From Enterobacter sp. 10-1 (GTDB taxonomy: Bacteria > Pseudomonadota > Gammaproteobacteria > Enterobacterales > Enterobacteriaceae): a DNA stretch of 64,000 nucleotides. The DNA is taken from assembly GCA_002270295.1 (NCBI GenBank), contig NISF01000005.1, forward strand, positions 310,555 through 374,554, read 5' to 3'. Below the pieces are notes generated by a model. The model searched no databases. It was not told where the DNA came from and worked only from the letters and a program-made list of their open reading frames with translations. Of this stretch, positions 9,540-18,294 are shown in pieces. The position numbers were made by a program, and so were the translations under genes. Within the stretch, counting starts at the first letter, position 1, and each line of letters begins with the position of its first letter.

Positions 9540-9792
9540 ATTCCTTCGCCTTTTAGTGCTATCCCAAAAAAGTATGCACGCGTATGCCAGAACGCGCTGA
9601 AAAAGTATGATGACGCGCTATGCTGCGGTCATTGGCTGAATCATTAGATTATTATATAGATATTTTTTCTTATAATTGGTTGATCACACTAACTGATATT
9701 GAATGGGTGGCTTTATGTGCTGTTTATTCGGTGCGGAGATGCGTTAACGAGCGTTGGGGATAGCGGTGGGCGGGGGATGTCTGCGCGGGCAG
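9540..9792. other. intergenic region upstream of dtpB
   Basis: Non-coding gap between dtpB and uspA, both on the minus strand. It must hold the dtpB promoter: an AT-rich stretch at 9640-9690 includes TATAAT on the minus strand (9651-9656) but no good -35 at 17 bp. No ORF or further repeat is supported. Confidence 0.4.
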
Positions 9793-9816
9793 AAAAAACG
9801 CCCGCATAAGCGGGCG
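9793..9816 (-). terminator. intrinsic terminator of uspA
   Basis: CGCCCGC (9799-9805) pairs with GCGGGCG (9810-9816). On the minus strand the stem is followed by six T. It lies 33 bp beyond the uspA stop codon. Confidence 0.85.
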
Positions 9817-9848
9817 CAGACAGGCTGATACTGAGAAAGGCGGGAACG

Positions 9849-10286
9849 TTATTCGTCTTCTTCGTCGCGCAGCGGCACAATCAGCATATCGACATGTACG
9901 GTGTTGATCAGCTGGCGCGCGGAGGACATCAGCTTGCTCCAGAAGTCCTGATGGTGGCCGCAGACGACCAGGTCCATATCGTATTTTTTAATCGCATCAA
10001 CCAGCACCTGACCGAGATCGCCGCTGCCGCTCAGGGTTTCCGTAATCGGATAGCCCGCATTGCCGGACAGCTCGCTCAGCGCATGGTGGGTCTCTTCAGA
10101 AATGCGTTTCTGCATGTCGCCCAGATTGACGTCGATAAGACCGGTGTAGAGGTCGGAGTAATTAACATCGACGTGGATCAGGGAAACCTTGGCATTGTAG
10201 GGACGCGCCATAGAAACGGCTTTCTCTACCAGCACTTTGCTTTCCGGGGAAAGGTCTACTGCAATAAGAATATGTTTGTAAGCCAT
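9849..10286 (-). CDS. uspA: universal stress protein A
   Basis: Cytoplasmic universal stress protein of 145 residues, one longer than E. coli UspA and almost identical in sequence (begins [20 protein letters not shown], ends in an acidic EEDE tail). It is of the UspA subclass that lacks the ATP-binding G-x2-G-x9-G motif. It is divergent from uspB across a 377-bp regulatory region, the E. coli arrangement, and has its own terminator. Confidence 0.97.
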   Translation of the reverse strand: MAYKHILIAVDLSPESKVLVEKAVSMARPYNAKVSLIHVDVNYSDLYTGLIDVNLGDMQKRISEETHHALSELSGNAGYPITETLSGSGDLGQVLVDAIKKYDMDLVVCGHHQDFWSKLMSSARQLINTVHVDMLIVPLRDEEDE

Positions 10287-10418
10287 AGTGTTACTCCTTC
10301 CATAAGTTGTCGATGACCGTTGGACCAGACAGCTAGCGCTGCCGCTTCGCCCGCGTCCTGCGTGCTAATTCGCGGGGGTTCAGTCCGTTAAGGACTTAAT
10401 TGTAGAAGATATTTCTAC

Positions 10419-10445
10419 CTTATAGCGCCCCTCGCGCTCCGTCAA
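10419..10445 (-). promoter_or_regulatory. probable uspA promoter
   Basis: On the minus strand TTGACG (10440-10445) is followed after 15 bp by TATAAG (10419-10424). The short GC-rich spacer is unusual and the distance to the start codon is about 130 bp, so this is a candidate only. The rest of 10287-10534 shows no ORF. Confidence 0.5.
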
Positions 10446-10534
10446 TGCGCCTGGTTCACCAAATAGTTAAACAAATATATCCGTCTTACGTATTGATAAC
10501 GATTAACCTTGTGGTAAAAAAATTAACTGATCTC

Positions 10535-10541
10535 CTACACT
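10535..10541 (+). promoter_or_regulatory. sigma-S-type -10 element for uspB
   Basis: CTACACT matches the extended -10 preferred by sigma-S, and E. coli uspB is sigma-S dependent. It lies about 120 bp upstream of the start codon. No clear -35 is present, as is common for sigma-S promoters. Confidence 0.6.
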
Positions 10542-10625
10542 ATTTAATGAGCCGATCGAATAAATAAACGTGATTGGTATCGCACTCTTCTATTGTATGG
10601 GTTGGGTATTGGGGAGCGCTAGCCC

Positions 10626-10639
10626 CGGAGACGTCTCCG
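10626..10639. repeat. 14-bp perfect palindrome in the uspB leader
   Basis: CGGAGACGTCTCCG is a perfect palindrome 25 bp upstream of the uspB start, inside the presumed transcript. It could fold near the ribosome site (GGGGAGG). Function unknown. Confidence 0.5.
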
Positions 10640-10663
10640 AGGGCGGGTCGCCGGGGAGGATGT

Positions 10664-10999
10664 ATGATCAGCACAATTGCGCTGTTTTGGGCCCTGTGTA
10701 TCGTTTGTGTGGTGAATATGGCACGCTACTTCTCATCATTGCGTGCGTTGCTGGTAGTGCTGCGTGGTTGCGATCCCTTGCTGTATCAATATGTTGATGG
10801 CGGAGGTTTTTTCACCTCTCATGGCCAGCCGGGTAAACAGATGAGGCTGGTCTGGTATATCTACGCCCAGCGCTACCGCGATCATCACGACGACGAGTTT
10901 ATTCGTCGCTGTGAACGGGTGCGGCGGCAGTTTATTTTGACCAGCGCGCTATGTGGCCTGGTGGTGGTGAGTATGGTTGCATTGATGATTTGGCACTGA
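10664..10999 (+). CDS. uspB: universal stress protein B
   Basis: Small inner-membrane stress protein of 111 residues, the E. coli length. Membrane segments are at the N-terminus ([16 protein letters not shown]) and C-terminus (about residues 89-109). The ATG at 10664 is chosen over an in-frame ATG 30 codons upstream because it gives the family length and is preceded by a strong GGGGAGGA ribosome site. In E. coli it is stationary-phase induced and needed for ethanol resistance. Confidence 0.96.
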   Translation: MISTIALFWALCIVCVVNMARYFSSLRALLVVLRGCDPLLYQYVDGGGFFTSHGQPGKQMRLVWYIYAQRYRDHHDDEFIRRCERVRRQFILTSALCGLVVVSMVALMIWH

Positions 11000-11007
11000 G
11001 CATAAGA

Positions 11008-11033
11008 AAGGCGAGGCTAGTCTCGCCTTCTTT
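11008..11033. terminator. terminator after uspB
   Basis: AAGGCGAG (11008-11015) pairs with CTCGCCTT (11022-11029) around a 6-nt loop, followed by CTTT on the plus strand and by T-rich sequence on the minus strand. It can serve both uspB and the converging 11043-11450 gene. Confidence 0.7.
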
Positions 11034-11042
11034 ACATCGGAG

Positions 11043-11450
11043 TCAGGGCTTAACTGAGAATCTGAGGTCTGAGATATTGTCCTGGATTGAGATAACCTTC
11101 CCGCTGTAAGAGAGGTTCACTTCCCCGTTTTTATCTATGCCGGCACTCGTAAGACTCCCTGTCCCCTCAATCAGCGGGCTCTTCTGCGTAAGCTGCTGGA
11201 TAATTTCTGTATTGTTCCCTGCTATCTCATGCGACAGATAGTAACGATAGATTGTAGGCACCGTTGCGCCACCTCGGTTGTTAACGGTCATATAGAGCCA
11301 AACGTCGTCAGACAATTTATAAACACGCTGGAGCTCATCGCTATTTCGCGGATCGGGATGGTGGTTTAGCCACACAAATCCGACGATCAGGGCCAGAAGT
11401 GCCAGCGTAACAAACCGATGGATCCATCTAATAGCCGTTCTGAATGGCAT
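11043..11450 (-). CDS. membrane-anchored hypothetical protein, possible immunity partner
   Basis: Product of 135 residues with a short basic N-terminus and one hydrophobic helix (about residues 14-30, VTLALLALIVGFVWLN). A soluble, probably periplasmic domain follows, with sequence around SDDVWLYMTVNN and a beta-rich end. No family was recognised. Its start lies inside the 3' end of the upstream toxin-like gene (23-bp overlap), with AGAAGGGA ahead of the ATG, so the two are translationally coupled. Overlap with a toxin-domain gene and location in a foreign insert suggest an immunity protein; this is inference from context. Confidence 0.6.
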   Translation of the reverse strand: MPFRTAIRWIHRFVTLALLALIVGFVWLNHHPDPRNSDELQRVYKLSDDVWLYMTVNNRGGATVPTIYRYYLSHEIAGNNTEIIQQLTQKSPLIEGTGSLTSAGIDKNGEVNLSYSGKVISIQDNISDLRFSVKP

Positions 11451-11817
11451 AATCTATCCCTTCTCTGATATTGCGCTGATCCGTAGGGTCATCTCCATAG
11501 GGAGGTTTTTCATACCATTTCCCCCATTCGGGTTTTGAGGTTCCCGCACGACCCTGCGCCCAACCTGCGCCCATAAGAAGAATGTTTGCAGGAATACCTG
11601 CGGCAGTGCCGGTAGCCCCAAAATTGAAATTACCGAACGCGGCGAAATACGGGGCGAATTTTTTATAATCCCACGGGCCGCCATTTCTGACTTTTTGATA
11701 AAACCAGTAGTACGTTGATGGGGTAGCCATATTACGTGACATTCCTTGACGGCGTGCTTCACGCATATTGCCCGCTATAACGATTGAACCAGGTCCTGGG
11801 ATGGGGACAGCAGCCAT
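11428..11817 (-). CDS. small protein with polymorphic-toxin type 44-like domain
   Basis: Product of 129 residues from the ATG at 11817, which has GGAGA 5 bp ahead; an ATG at 11874 would add 19 residues but lacks a good ribosome site. The sequence around YWFYQKVRNGGPWDYK and FGNFNFGATGTAAGI resembles the toxin_44 domain found at the C-terminus of Rhs- and T6SS-type polymorphic toxins. The N-terminus (PIPGPGSIVIAG) is short, with no PAAR or Rhs body, so this is a free-standing or truncated effector. The overlapping downstream gene may encode immunity. E. coli has neither gene between uspB and pitA. Activity is unproven. Confidence 0.6.
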   Translation of the reverse strand: MAAVPIPGPGSIVIAGNMREARRQGMSRNMATPSTYYWFYQKVRNGGPWDYKKFAPYFAAFGNFNFGATGTAAGIPANILLMGAGWAQGRAGTSKPEWGKWYEKPPYGDDPTDQRNIREGIDYAIQNGY

Positions 11818-11941
11818 ACATTCTCCACTGTGAGTTATCTTATCCTGGCCGGGATGATATTTTTTTTCCTCCATGTTTTTTGAACAAAAAATGTTCAGAT
11901 TTTCCTCATGCCAGAAAAAGATTAAGTAAAACAGCGGACAT

Positions 11942-11976
11942 AAAAAAAGCGGGTCAGTTTCCTGACCCGCTTTTTT
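11942..11976. terminator. bidirectional terminator between the toxin-like gene and pitA
   Basis: GCGGGTCAG pairs with CTGACCCGC around a TTTC loop, flanked by seven A on the left and six T on the right. It lies 15 bp beyond the pitA stop and works as an intrinsic terminator in the pitA direction. Confidence 0.85.
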
Positions 11977-11991
11977 GTCGCTTTCAGCTTC

Positions 11992-13488
11992 TTAGATAAT
12001 CTTCAGCGCTATCCAGTACAGCCCGCCTGACAGCAGAATCGCCGCCGGGAGAGTGAGAACCCACGCCATCAGAATACTGGTGACGGTTTTTTTCTGCAGT
12101 CCGCCGCCGTCAACGAGCATCGTCCCCGCAACCGAGGAGGAGAGCACGTGGGTGGTGGAAACCGGCATGCCGGTGTAGCTCGCCAGACCAATCGATACGG
12201 CTGCGGTCATCTGGGCCGACATACCCTGGGCGTAGGTCATGCCTTTCTTGCCAATCTTCTCGCCGATCGTGGTCGCCACGCGACGCCAGCCGATCATGGT
12301 GCCGATACCTAACGCCAGAGCAACCGCCATAATGATCCAGATTGGCGCGTATTCGATGGTGCTCAGCATATCGGTTTTCAGTTTCTTCAGCAGACGCTTA
12401 TCATCGCCATTCACTTCCGGCAGCTTCGCGACTTTGTCGGTGGTGTCGGAAATGCACAGCATAATGCGACGCATCTGGCTGCGCTGATCGAGCGTGAGCA
12501 TGTCGTAGCTTTCGATTCCGGTTAGCATCGTTTTCACGCGGCTAAGCGCGTTGACGGTGTTCGACGGATGGCAGTGGAATTCGCCGGTGGCGACCGCGCC
12601 GGCTTCCGGTGAAGGAATCAGCTGGTCAACGCCGGTCGCTTTCTTCAGCAGCTCAGGGCGCTGCTCGAAGAAGGTTTCCACGTTATTGACCGCGTCGCGG
12701 GTACGGGTGATTTCGTAGCCGGAGGCATTCATGTTCACCACGAAACCTGCCGGCGCTACGCCGATAAGCACCAGCATGACCAGGCCAATGCCCTTCTGAC
12801 CGTCGTTCGCGCCGTGCGAGAATGACACGCCTATTGCTGACAGGATCAGCGCAATACGGGTCCAGAACGGCGGCTTTTTCTTTCCGTCTTTCTTTTCACG
12901 TTCAGCAGGAGTCAGGTGGATGCGCGCGCGTTTCTTGGTGTTGCTCCAGTAACGGCGCAGAATGAAAATCAGGCCGCCAGCCACCACCAGGCCCACGATA
13001 GGCGAGACGATCAGCGAGGCGAAAATACCGATGACTTTCGGGATATTCAGCGCGTCAACCACCGAGGTGCCGGTCATCAATGCATTGGTTAAACCAATCC
13101 CGATGATGGCGCCGATCAGCGTATGTGAACTGGAGGCCGGAAGACCGAAGTACCAGGTTCCGAGGTTCCAGATAATTGCCGCCAGCAGCATGGAGAACAC
13201 CATAGCGAGGCCATGTGCAGAACCCATGTTAAGCAGCAGGTCGGTCGGCAACATATGCACAATGGCATAGGCTACGCTAAGACCACCTAACAGAACGCCG
13301 AAAAAGTTGAAGAGGGCCGCCATCGCCACAGCAAGCTGCGACCGCATTGCGCGTGTGTAGATCACAGTTGCAACAGCGTTTGCGGTATCATGAAAACCGT
13401 TAATCGCTTCGTAAAACAGCACGAAAGCTAAAGCAAGCAATAGTAATAGCCCGGTATGTAAATCCAGACCGGCAAATAAATGTAGCAT
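11992..13488 (-). CDS. pitA: low-affinity inorganic phosphate / metal-phosphate symporter PitA
   Basis: Inner-membrane H+-coupled symporter of neutral metal phosphates, 498 residues against 499 in E. coli. The two family repeats carry [11 protein letters not shown] near the N-terminus and the [12 protein letters not shown] signature near residue 225. A cytoplasmic loop (about 250-370) separates the two membrane halves. It has its own terminator and a 230-bp upstream region shared with the divergent yhiN gene. Confidence 0.96.
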   Translation of the reverse strand: MLHLFAGLDLHTGLLLLLALAFVLFYEAINGFHDTANAVATVIYTRAMRSQLAVAMAALFNFFGVLLGGLSVAYAIVHMLPTDLLLNMGSAHGLAMVFSMLLAAIIWNLGTWYFGLPASSSHTLIGAIIGIGLTNALMTGTSVVDALNIPKVIGIFASLIVSPIVGLVVAGGLIFILRRYWSNTKKRARIHLTPAEREKKDGKKKPPFWTRIALILSAIGVSFSHGANDGQKGIGLVMLVLIGVAPAGFVVNMNASGYEITRTRDAVNNVETFFEQRPELLKKATGVDQLIPSPEAGAVATGEFHCHPSNTVNALSRVKTMLTGIESYDMLTLDQRSQMRRIMLCISDTTDKVAKLPEVNGDDKRLLKKLKTDMLSTIEYAPIWIIMAVALALGIGTMIGWRRVATTIGEKIGKKGMTYAQGMSAQMTAAVSIGLASYTGMPVSTTHVLSSSVAGTMLVDGGGLQKKTVTSILMAWVLTLPAAILLSGGLYWIALKII

Positions 13489-13718
13489 AGGACGTTACGC
13501 CATTTTGAGGACATGAACGCGGCGCATTATCAGTGACTTTGGCGGCGTGGGCAAAGTGAAATATAGACTTTTTTTGATTTCCCTGCTCTTTGCGCCCGCC
13601 TCGCTTGGGAGTAATCCTATATCTTTCAATGATGTACATAAATACTTAATTTTTCGCGCTGGTGCGACCAGCGTGAAATATTTACAATTCCCGACAATCG
13701 GGACATGAGGAAAGCAGT

Positions 13719-14912
13719 GTGGAAAGGTTTGATGCCATTGTAATCGGCGCCGGGGCGGCGGGAATGTTTTGTGCGGCGCAGGCAGGCCAGGCGGGGCTGC
13801 GCGTGCTGCTGCTGGATAATGGCAAAAAGCCGGGCCGTAAAATCCTGATGTCCGGCGGCGGGCGCTGCAATTTTACCAATATGTATATCGAGCCGGCGGC
13901 CTACCTCAGCCAGAACCCGCATTTTTGCAAGTCGGCGCTGGCGCGCTACACCCAGTGGGATTTTATCGAGCTGGTGGGTAAACACGGCATCGCCTGGCAT
14001 GAGAAGACGCTCGGTCAGCTGTTCTGCGATGATTCTGCCGAGCAGGTGGTCAACCTGCTGCTGGCCGAGTGCGAAAAGGGCGGCGTGCAGATCCGCCTGC
14101 GCACGGAGATCCTTAGCGTCGAGCGCGACGACGCGGGCTTCACGCTACAGCTTAACGGCGAAACGGTGGCGGCGAACAAGCTGGTTGTCGCCTCCGGCGG
14201 CCTGTCGATGCCGGGCCTTGGCGCGTCGCCGTTCGGCTACAAGCTTGCTGAACAGTTTGGCCTGACGGTGCTGCCGACCCGCGCCGGCCTGGTGCCTTTT
14301 ACCCTGCATAAACCGCTGCTTGAGCAGCTGCAGGTGCTCTCCGGCGTATCGGTGCCGTCGACCATTAGCGCCGAAAACGGCACGCTTTTCCGTGAGAATC
14401 TGCTGTTTACCCATCGCGGGCTATCCGGCCCGGCGGTGCTGCAAATTTCCAGCTACTGGCAGCCCGGGGAGTTCGTCAGCGTCAATCTGCTGCCAGACTG
14501 CAATCTCGACGACTTCCTCAACCAGCAGCGGGCCGAGCATCCGAATCAAAGCCTGAAAAATACCCTGGCCATGCAGCTGCCGAAGCGTCTGGTCGAGTGC
14601 CTGCAGCAGCTGGGGCAGATCCCGGATGTGACGCTGAAGCAGCTTAACCTCCGCGAGCAGGAGGCGCTGGTTGAGATGCTGACCGCATGGCGGGTGCAGC
14701 CAAACGGCACCGAGGGCTACCGCACGGCGGAAGTGACCCTCGGCGGCGTGGATACCAACGAACTCTCGTCCCGCACGATGGAAGCGCGTAACGTGCCGGG
14801 GCTCTATTTTATCGGCGAAGTCATGGACGTCACCGGCTGGCTCGGCGGCTATAACTTCCAGTGGGCGTGGTCCTCCGCCTGGGCCTGCGCGCAGGCGCTG
14901 GCCCAGGCGTAA
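13719..14912 (+). CDS. yhiN: HI0933-family flavoprotein YhiN (BaiN-like oxidoreductase)
   Basis: FAD-binding protein of 397 residues. The N-terminus has the dinucleotide motif GAGAAGMFCAA, followed by the family segment GRKILMSGGGRCNFTN (about residues 39-54). The C-terminus carries GLYFIGEVMDVTGWLGGYN, the family's FAD-contact motif. The start is GTG at 13719 with AGGAAAG upstream. The physiological role is undefined; the orthologue occupies the same locus beside pitA in E. coli. Confidence 0.93.
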   Translation: MERFDAIVIGAGAAGMFCAAQAGQAGLRVLLLDNGKKPGRKILMSGGGRCNFTNMYIEPAAYLSQNPHFCKSALARYTQWDFIELVGKHGIAWHEKTLGQLFCDDSAEQVVNLLLAECEKGGVQIRLRTEILSVERDDAGFTLQLNGETVAANKLVVASGGLSMPGLGASPFGYKLAEQFGLTVLPTRAGLVPFTLHKPLLEQLQVLSGVSVPSTISAENGTLFRENLLFTHRGLSGPAVLQISSYWQPGEFVSVNLLPDCNLDDFLNQQRAEHPNQSLKNTLAMQLPKRLVECLQQLGQIPDVTLKQLNLREQEALVEMLTAWRVQPNGTEGYRTAEVTLGGVDTNELSSRTMEARNVPGLYFIGEVMDVTGWLGGYNFQWAWSSAWACAQALAQA

Positions 14913-14915
14913 GAC

Positions 14916-14948
14916 GGTGTCAGCCTCCCGCAGCGGGAGGCTGACACC
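14916..14948. terminator. perfect 15-bp hairpin between convergent yhiN and mgtE
   Basis: GGTGTCAGCCTCCCG and its complement flank a CAG loop, giving a 15-bp GC-rich perfect stem in the 43-bp gap between two stop codons. There is no T tract on either side, so it may act with Rho or as a transcription-blocking dyad rather than as a classical intrinsic terminator. Confidence 0.7.
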
Positions 14949-14955
14949 TGGCCAG

Positions 14956-15969
14956 TTAGTTCAATCCCAGAAAATACTGGGCGATTTTGAAGTAGATAAT
15001 CAGCCCGGTCCCGTCGATCAGGGTGGCGATAAACGGCGCGGAGACCACCGCCGGGTCAATGCCGACGCGCTTGAGCACCATCGGGATCACCGACGATACC
15101 AGCGCGCTCCATAGCGTAATGCACACCAGCGTCAGGCTGACGATCAGCGTGATTTCCATGCCGATGCCCATCATCCAGGCGCGCAGGCATCCCGCCAGCC
15201 CGAGCGTGAGGGCGATCAGCAGCGACGTCGAGACCTCTTTACGGATAACCCGCCCCATATCGCGCAGCCGCACTTCGCCCAGCGCCATGGAGCGCACCAG
15301 CGTGGAGGTGATCTGCGTGCCGCTGTTGCCGCCGGTGCCAATCAGCAGCGGGATGAAGAAGGCCAGCGCAATGGCCGATTCCAGCGCCTCTTCAAAGTGC
15401 TGTATCACGCTGCTGGTGTAGGCTTCTGCGACGAACAGCAGCAGCAGCCAGACCGAACGCTTCTTCCACAGCGTCCACGGGCTGATCTCCAGATAGGGCT
15501 TCTCCAGCGGCAGCGTGGCGCCCTGCAGATGCGCGTCTTCGGTGACCTCATCTTCCAGCAGATGGGCGATCTCTTTCTCCATCAGGCAGCCGACCAGTTC
15601 GCCTTTTTCGACCACCGGCACCAGCGTAAGCTCGCGTTCGCCCAGTTCGGCAACCACCTGCTGGCGCTCGTCATCGGGCTTGACGCGGAACAGGCAGCTG
15701 TCCATTAAGTAGCGAATAGGCTGAGTGGTATCGCTCTCCTGCAGCAGTTTTTTAATCGACAGGCTGCCGCGCAGCTTCCTGCCGGCGACGACGAAAACCT
15801 GGCCTGGAATATCATCGCTGCTGAGCTGCGAGACAAAGCGCTCCCGCGCTTCATGGACGCTGAGCTGCTCCGGCAGCGTAATAAAATCGGTACGCATGTA
15901 CTGGGCGATCGCATCGCCGTCGAAGGCGGCGGTAGCCGGATGGGTGGCGCAGTGTTGGATGGATGACAT
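14956..15969 (-). CDS. MgtE-family magnesium transporter lacking the N-terminal superhelical domain
   Basis: Inner-membrane Mg2+ channel/transporter of 337 residues. Order: a short N-terminus, a CBS-domain pair (about 25-150), then five membrane helices of the MgtE domain from about residue 170, including the conserved GTGGNSGTQ pore segment. Typical MgtE is about 450 residues with an extra MgtE_N domain, which is missing here, so gating may differ. AGGGA lies 8 bp ahead of the ATG. An M-box riboswitch occupies the leader, strongly supporting Mg2+ as substrate. E. coli has no mgtE at this locus. Confidence 0.88.
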   Translation of the reverse strand: MSSIQHCATHPATAAFDGDAIAQYMRTDFITLPEQLSVHEARERFVSQLSSDDIPGQVFVVAGRKLRGSLSIKKLLQESDTTQPIRYLMDSCLFRVKPDDERQQVVAELGERELTLVPVVEKGELVGCLMEKEIAHLLEDEVTEDAHLQGATLPLEKPYLEISPWTLWKKRSVWLLLLFVAEAYTSSVIQHFEEALESAIALAFFIPLLIGTGGNSGTQITSTLVRSMALGEVRLRDMGRVIRKEVSTSLLIALTLGLAGCLRAWMMGIGMEITLIVSLTLVCITLWSALVSSVIPMVLKRVGIDPAVVSAPFIATLIDGTGLIIYFKIAQYFLGLN

Positions 15970-15978
15970 GGTGTAATT

Positions 15979-16002
15979 CCCTATAAAAAATCACTCATAG
16001 GG
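15979..16002 (-). promoter_or_regulatory. candidate Shine-Dalgarno-sequestering hairpin of mgtE
   Basis: On the minus strand CCCTAT (16002-15997) can pair with ATAGGG (15984-15979), and the second arm contains the AGGG ribosome site 8 bp ahead of the mgtE start. It lies between the M-box and the start codon, where an expression platform is expected. The 6-bp stem is modest. Confidence 0.45.
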
Positions 16003-16029
16003 GCGAACAAGACAGGATGAGCACAGGCA

Positions 16030-16205
16030 GATCCCTACGTCCTGGTTTTAGCACTGCACAACGTATCCGTCCGGCACGAATGCCGTCAGAAGTTACCTTG
16101 GCAACACCTTGATTCGATGGATGCCTGTATTTCCCTGAGTGGTCTCTCTCGATACCAGCAGGGCGGTAACTTATATTTGTGCAGGAGCCTCGCCATAACG
16201 AGATC
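16030..16205 (-). ncRNA. M-box (ykoK) magnesium riboswitch
   Basis: Minus-strand leader RNA of mgtE. It shows the conserved GCGAGGCTCCTGCAC 5' block and the 3' block GTGCAGTGCTAAA; CTGCAC and GTGCAG pair as in the consensus. The ends (GATC at 16205-16202, GATC at 16033-16030) can close the P1 helix. The internal ACCGCCCTGC...CTCAGGG helix also fits. The length, about 176 nt, is normal for the class. M-box RNAs bind Mg2+ and lower expression of Mg transporter genes. Identified by eye; a covariance-model search would settle it. Confidence 0.83.
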
Positions 16206-16265
16206 GTTAAATGAGGCGCCATTATTGGCGAAGGGGGATCGTTCACCAAGCTTATAATTCAACAG

Positions 16266-16286
16266 GTTTATCAACTGTTGATAAAC
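16266..16286. promoter_or_regulatory. 21-bp near-perfect palindrome in the mgtE upstream region
   Basis: GTTTATCAAC, one central T, then GTTGATAAAC: 10-bp perfect arms. It is 52 bp beyond the nikR stop and 60 bp upstream of the M-box, so it is either an operator at the mgtE promoter or a structure ending the nik transcript. It has no following T tract, which favours a protein-binding site. Confidence 0.5.
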
Positions 16287-16337
16287 GGCGGCGGTTTTGT
16301 TTACCGGCACGCCATCGTGTTCCCGCCGACGGCGATA

Positions 16338-16754
16338 CTATGGGTGGGAGTGCTCTTCTTCGGCGGTCAGGCAGTGCAAATGCCCGTGGCGCACGCCGCG
16401 CTGGGCAATCACCTCATCGGCGAAGTGCTGCACCTGGCCCATCTCCCCTTTTAGCACCGCAATCTCCAGGCAGTCATCGTGGCTGATGTGCACGTGCAGC
16501 GTGGCGACGGAGAGATCGTGGTGATGGTGCTGGGTGGCAATCAGCCGGCTCGCCAGCTCGCGCTTCTCGTGTTCATACACGTAGGAGAGCACCGCGTAGC
16601 CGCGCTGTTCGCTCTTTTGCGCGTGCTCATGCATCAGGGCGTTGCGCAAAATATCGCGCACCGCTTCCGAGCGGTTGTTATAGCCCCGCTGTTCGCTGAG
16701 CGTATCAAGGGTGGCGAGGAGCTCATCATCAAGGGTCAGGGTTACGCGCTGCAT
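16338..16754 (-). CDS. nikR: nickel-responsive repressor NikR
   Basis: Ribbon-helix-helix repressor of nikABCDE, 138 residues (133 in E. coli, with a slightly longer His-containing tail). The DNA-binding segment is residues 1-45. All four high-affinity nickel ligands known from E. coli are in place: His76, His87, His89 and Cys95. It overlaps the 3' end of nikE by 13 bp, and its operator precedes nikA. Confidence 0.97.
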   Translation of the reverse strand: MQRVTLTLDDELLATLDTLSEQRGYNNRSEAVRDILRNALMHEHAQKSEQRGYAVLSYVYEHEKRELASRLIATQHHHHDLSVATLHVHISHDDCLEIAVLKGEMGQVQHFADEVIAQRGVRHGHLHCLTAEEEHSHP

Positions 16755-17533
16755 GGCCGTTTCTCTTTAGTCAGGGAGGCTGGAAAAGCGGGAAGTACCG
16801 CGCGCTGTAGCGCCCGGCCCGCCGTGGACTGAAGACGCAGCGGTGAGCTTATCTCCGTCGTTTCAACAATTTGCCCGCTCTCCATCACCATCACCCGCTG
16901 GCAAAAGCGTTCGACCAGCCGCAGGTCGTGGGTGATAAACAGGCAGGCGGTAGAAAACTGTACCTGCAGACGCTTGAGCAAGGCAACGATCTCCGCCTGC
17001 AGGACGAGATCCAGATTCGACACCGCCTCATCAAGGATCAGCAGCTGCGGCCGCACCACCAGCGCTCGGGCCAGGCACACGCGCTGGAGCTGGCCGCCGC
17101 TGAGCTGCAGCGGGCGCTTGTGGAGCAGGTCATCGCAGAGATCGACCGCCTGCAGCATCGCCTTCACCTGCGCCGTGCGCTCATCGCGGGAGTAGCGGAA
17201 CAGGTGGCGCAGCGGTTCGCTGATAATCTCCAGCACCGTTTTACGCGGATTCACCGCGCTCAGCGGGTCCTGAAAAACCAGCTGGATATCGCGGCGAAAG
17301 GTGCGCAGAGCCTCATCCTTCAGGGCCGTGAGCGGCGTATCGCGCCAGGCGATAACGCCGCAATCCGGCGACTCCAGCCCCACCAGCATGCGTGCGAGGG
17401 TGCTCTTGCCGCAGCCGCTGCGGCCGAGCAGGGCGACCGTCTCCCCCGGCGCGATGCTGAGATTGATCTGCTGCAGCACCGCCGGGTGATGCGGGTAATC
17501 GTGGCTGACGCCAGCGACGTTAAGTAAATTCAC
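16742..17533 (-). CDS. nikE: nickel ABC transporter ATP-binding protein NikE
   Basis: One of two ATPases of the nickel importer, 263 residues. Walker A is GRSGCGKST (about 37-45), the signature is [12 protein letters not shown] and Walker B is LLILDEAVS. It belongs to the dipeptide/oligopeptide-type importer class. It overlaps nikD by 4 bp and nikR by 13 bp, implying one operon. Confidence 0.96.
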   Translation of the reverse strand: MNLLNVAGVSHDYPHHPAVLQQINLSIAPGETVALLGRSGCGKSTLARMLVGLESPDCGVIAWRDTPLTALKDEALRTFRRDIQLVFQDPLSAVNPRKTVLEIISEPLRHLFRYSRDERTAQVKAMLQAVDLCDDLLHKRPLQLSGGQLQRVCLARALVVRPQLLILDEAVSNLDLVLQAEIVALLKRLQVQFSTACLFITHDLRLVERFCQRVMVMESGQIVETTEISSPLRLQSTAGRALQRAVLPAFPASLTKEKRPCSA

Positions 17534-18294
17534 GCTCTGCTCTCCATTCCATACAGCGCCAGGTGCGCCGCCAGCAGCCGCCGGCTGACCGGATGCTGCG
17601 GGGCGCTGAACAGGGTTGCCACATCGCAGCGCTCGACGATACGACCGCCATCCATCACCGCGACCTCGTGCGCCAGCCGCGCCACAACGCCCATATCGTG
17701 CGTGATCAGCAGCAGGCCCTGGCCGCGGGTGGTGACGATCTCTTCCAGCAGGTCAAGAATGCGCGCCTGGGCGACGGCATCGAGGTCGGTGGTGGGCTCA
17801 TCAGCAAAGATAAACGGCGCCTCGCTCAGCACGGCCAGGGCAATCATCATGCGCTGCAGCATGCCGCCGCTCATCTCGAAGGGATAGCGCCTGAGCAGCC
17901 GGGCGGGGTTCTCCAGCCCCACCGCCTCCAGCGCGGCGATAAATGAGGACTCATCCAGCGGCCGGCCGACGGCGCGGCAGGTTTCCCGGGCGTGAGCCGC
18001 CATCGTGTGCAGCGGGTTAAAGGCGCTGCGAGGATTCTGCATGATGGTGGCGACGGTGCCTCCGCGCAGCTGCCTGCCGTGGACCGGCATACCGTCGAGC
18101 AGGATGCGCCCGGCGCTCTGCCGGACGCCGGGCGGCAGAACCTCAAGGGCCGCGGCGCAGGTCAGCGATTTTCCGCAGCCGCTGCTGCCGAGCAGCGCCA
18201 GCACCTGGCCGCGGCGCAGCGTCAGCGACAGATCGTGGACCAGAGGTTGCCCGGCGTGAAGGGTGAACTGCTCGAGCTCGATCTTCTGTGGCAT
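17530..18294 (-). CDS. nikD: nickel ABC transporter ATP-binding protein NikD
   Basis: Partner ATPase to NikE, 254 residues. Walker A GSSGCGKS (about 36-43), a signature at [11 protein letters not shown], and Walker [13 protein letters not shown] are present. Its start and the nikC stop share position 18294, so translation is coupled. Confidence 0.96.
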   Translation of the reverse strand: MPQKIELEQFTLHAGQPLVHDLSLTLRRGQVLALLGSSGCGKSLTCAAALEVLPPGVRQSAGRILLDGMPVHGRQLRGGTVATIMQNPRSAFNPLHTMAAHARETCRAVGRPLDESSFIAALEAVGLENPARLLRRYPFEMSGGMLQRMMIALAVLSEAPFIFADEPTTDLDAVAQARILDLLEEIVTTRGQGLLLITHDMGVVARLAHEVAVMDGGRIVERCDVATLFSAPQHPVSRRLLAAHLALYGMESRA

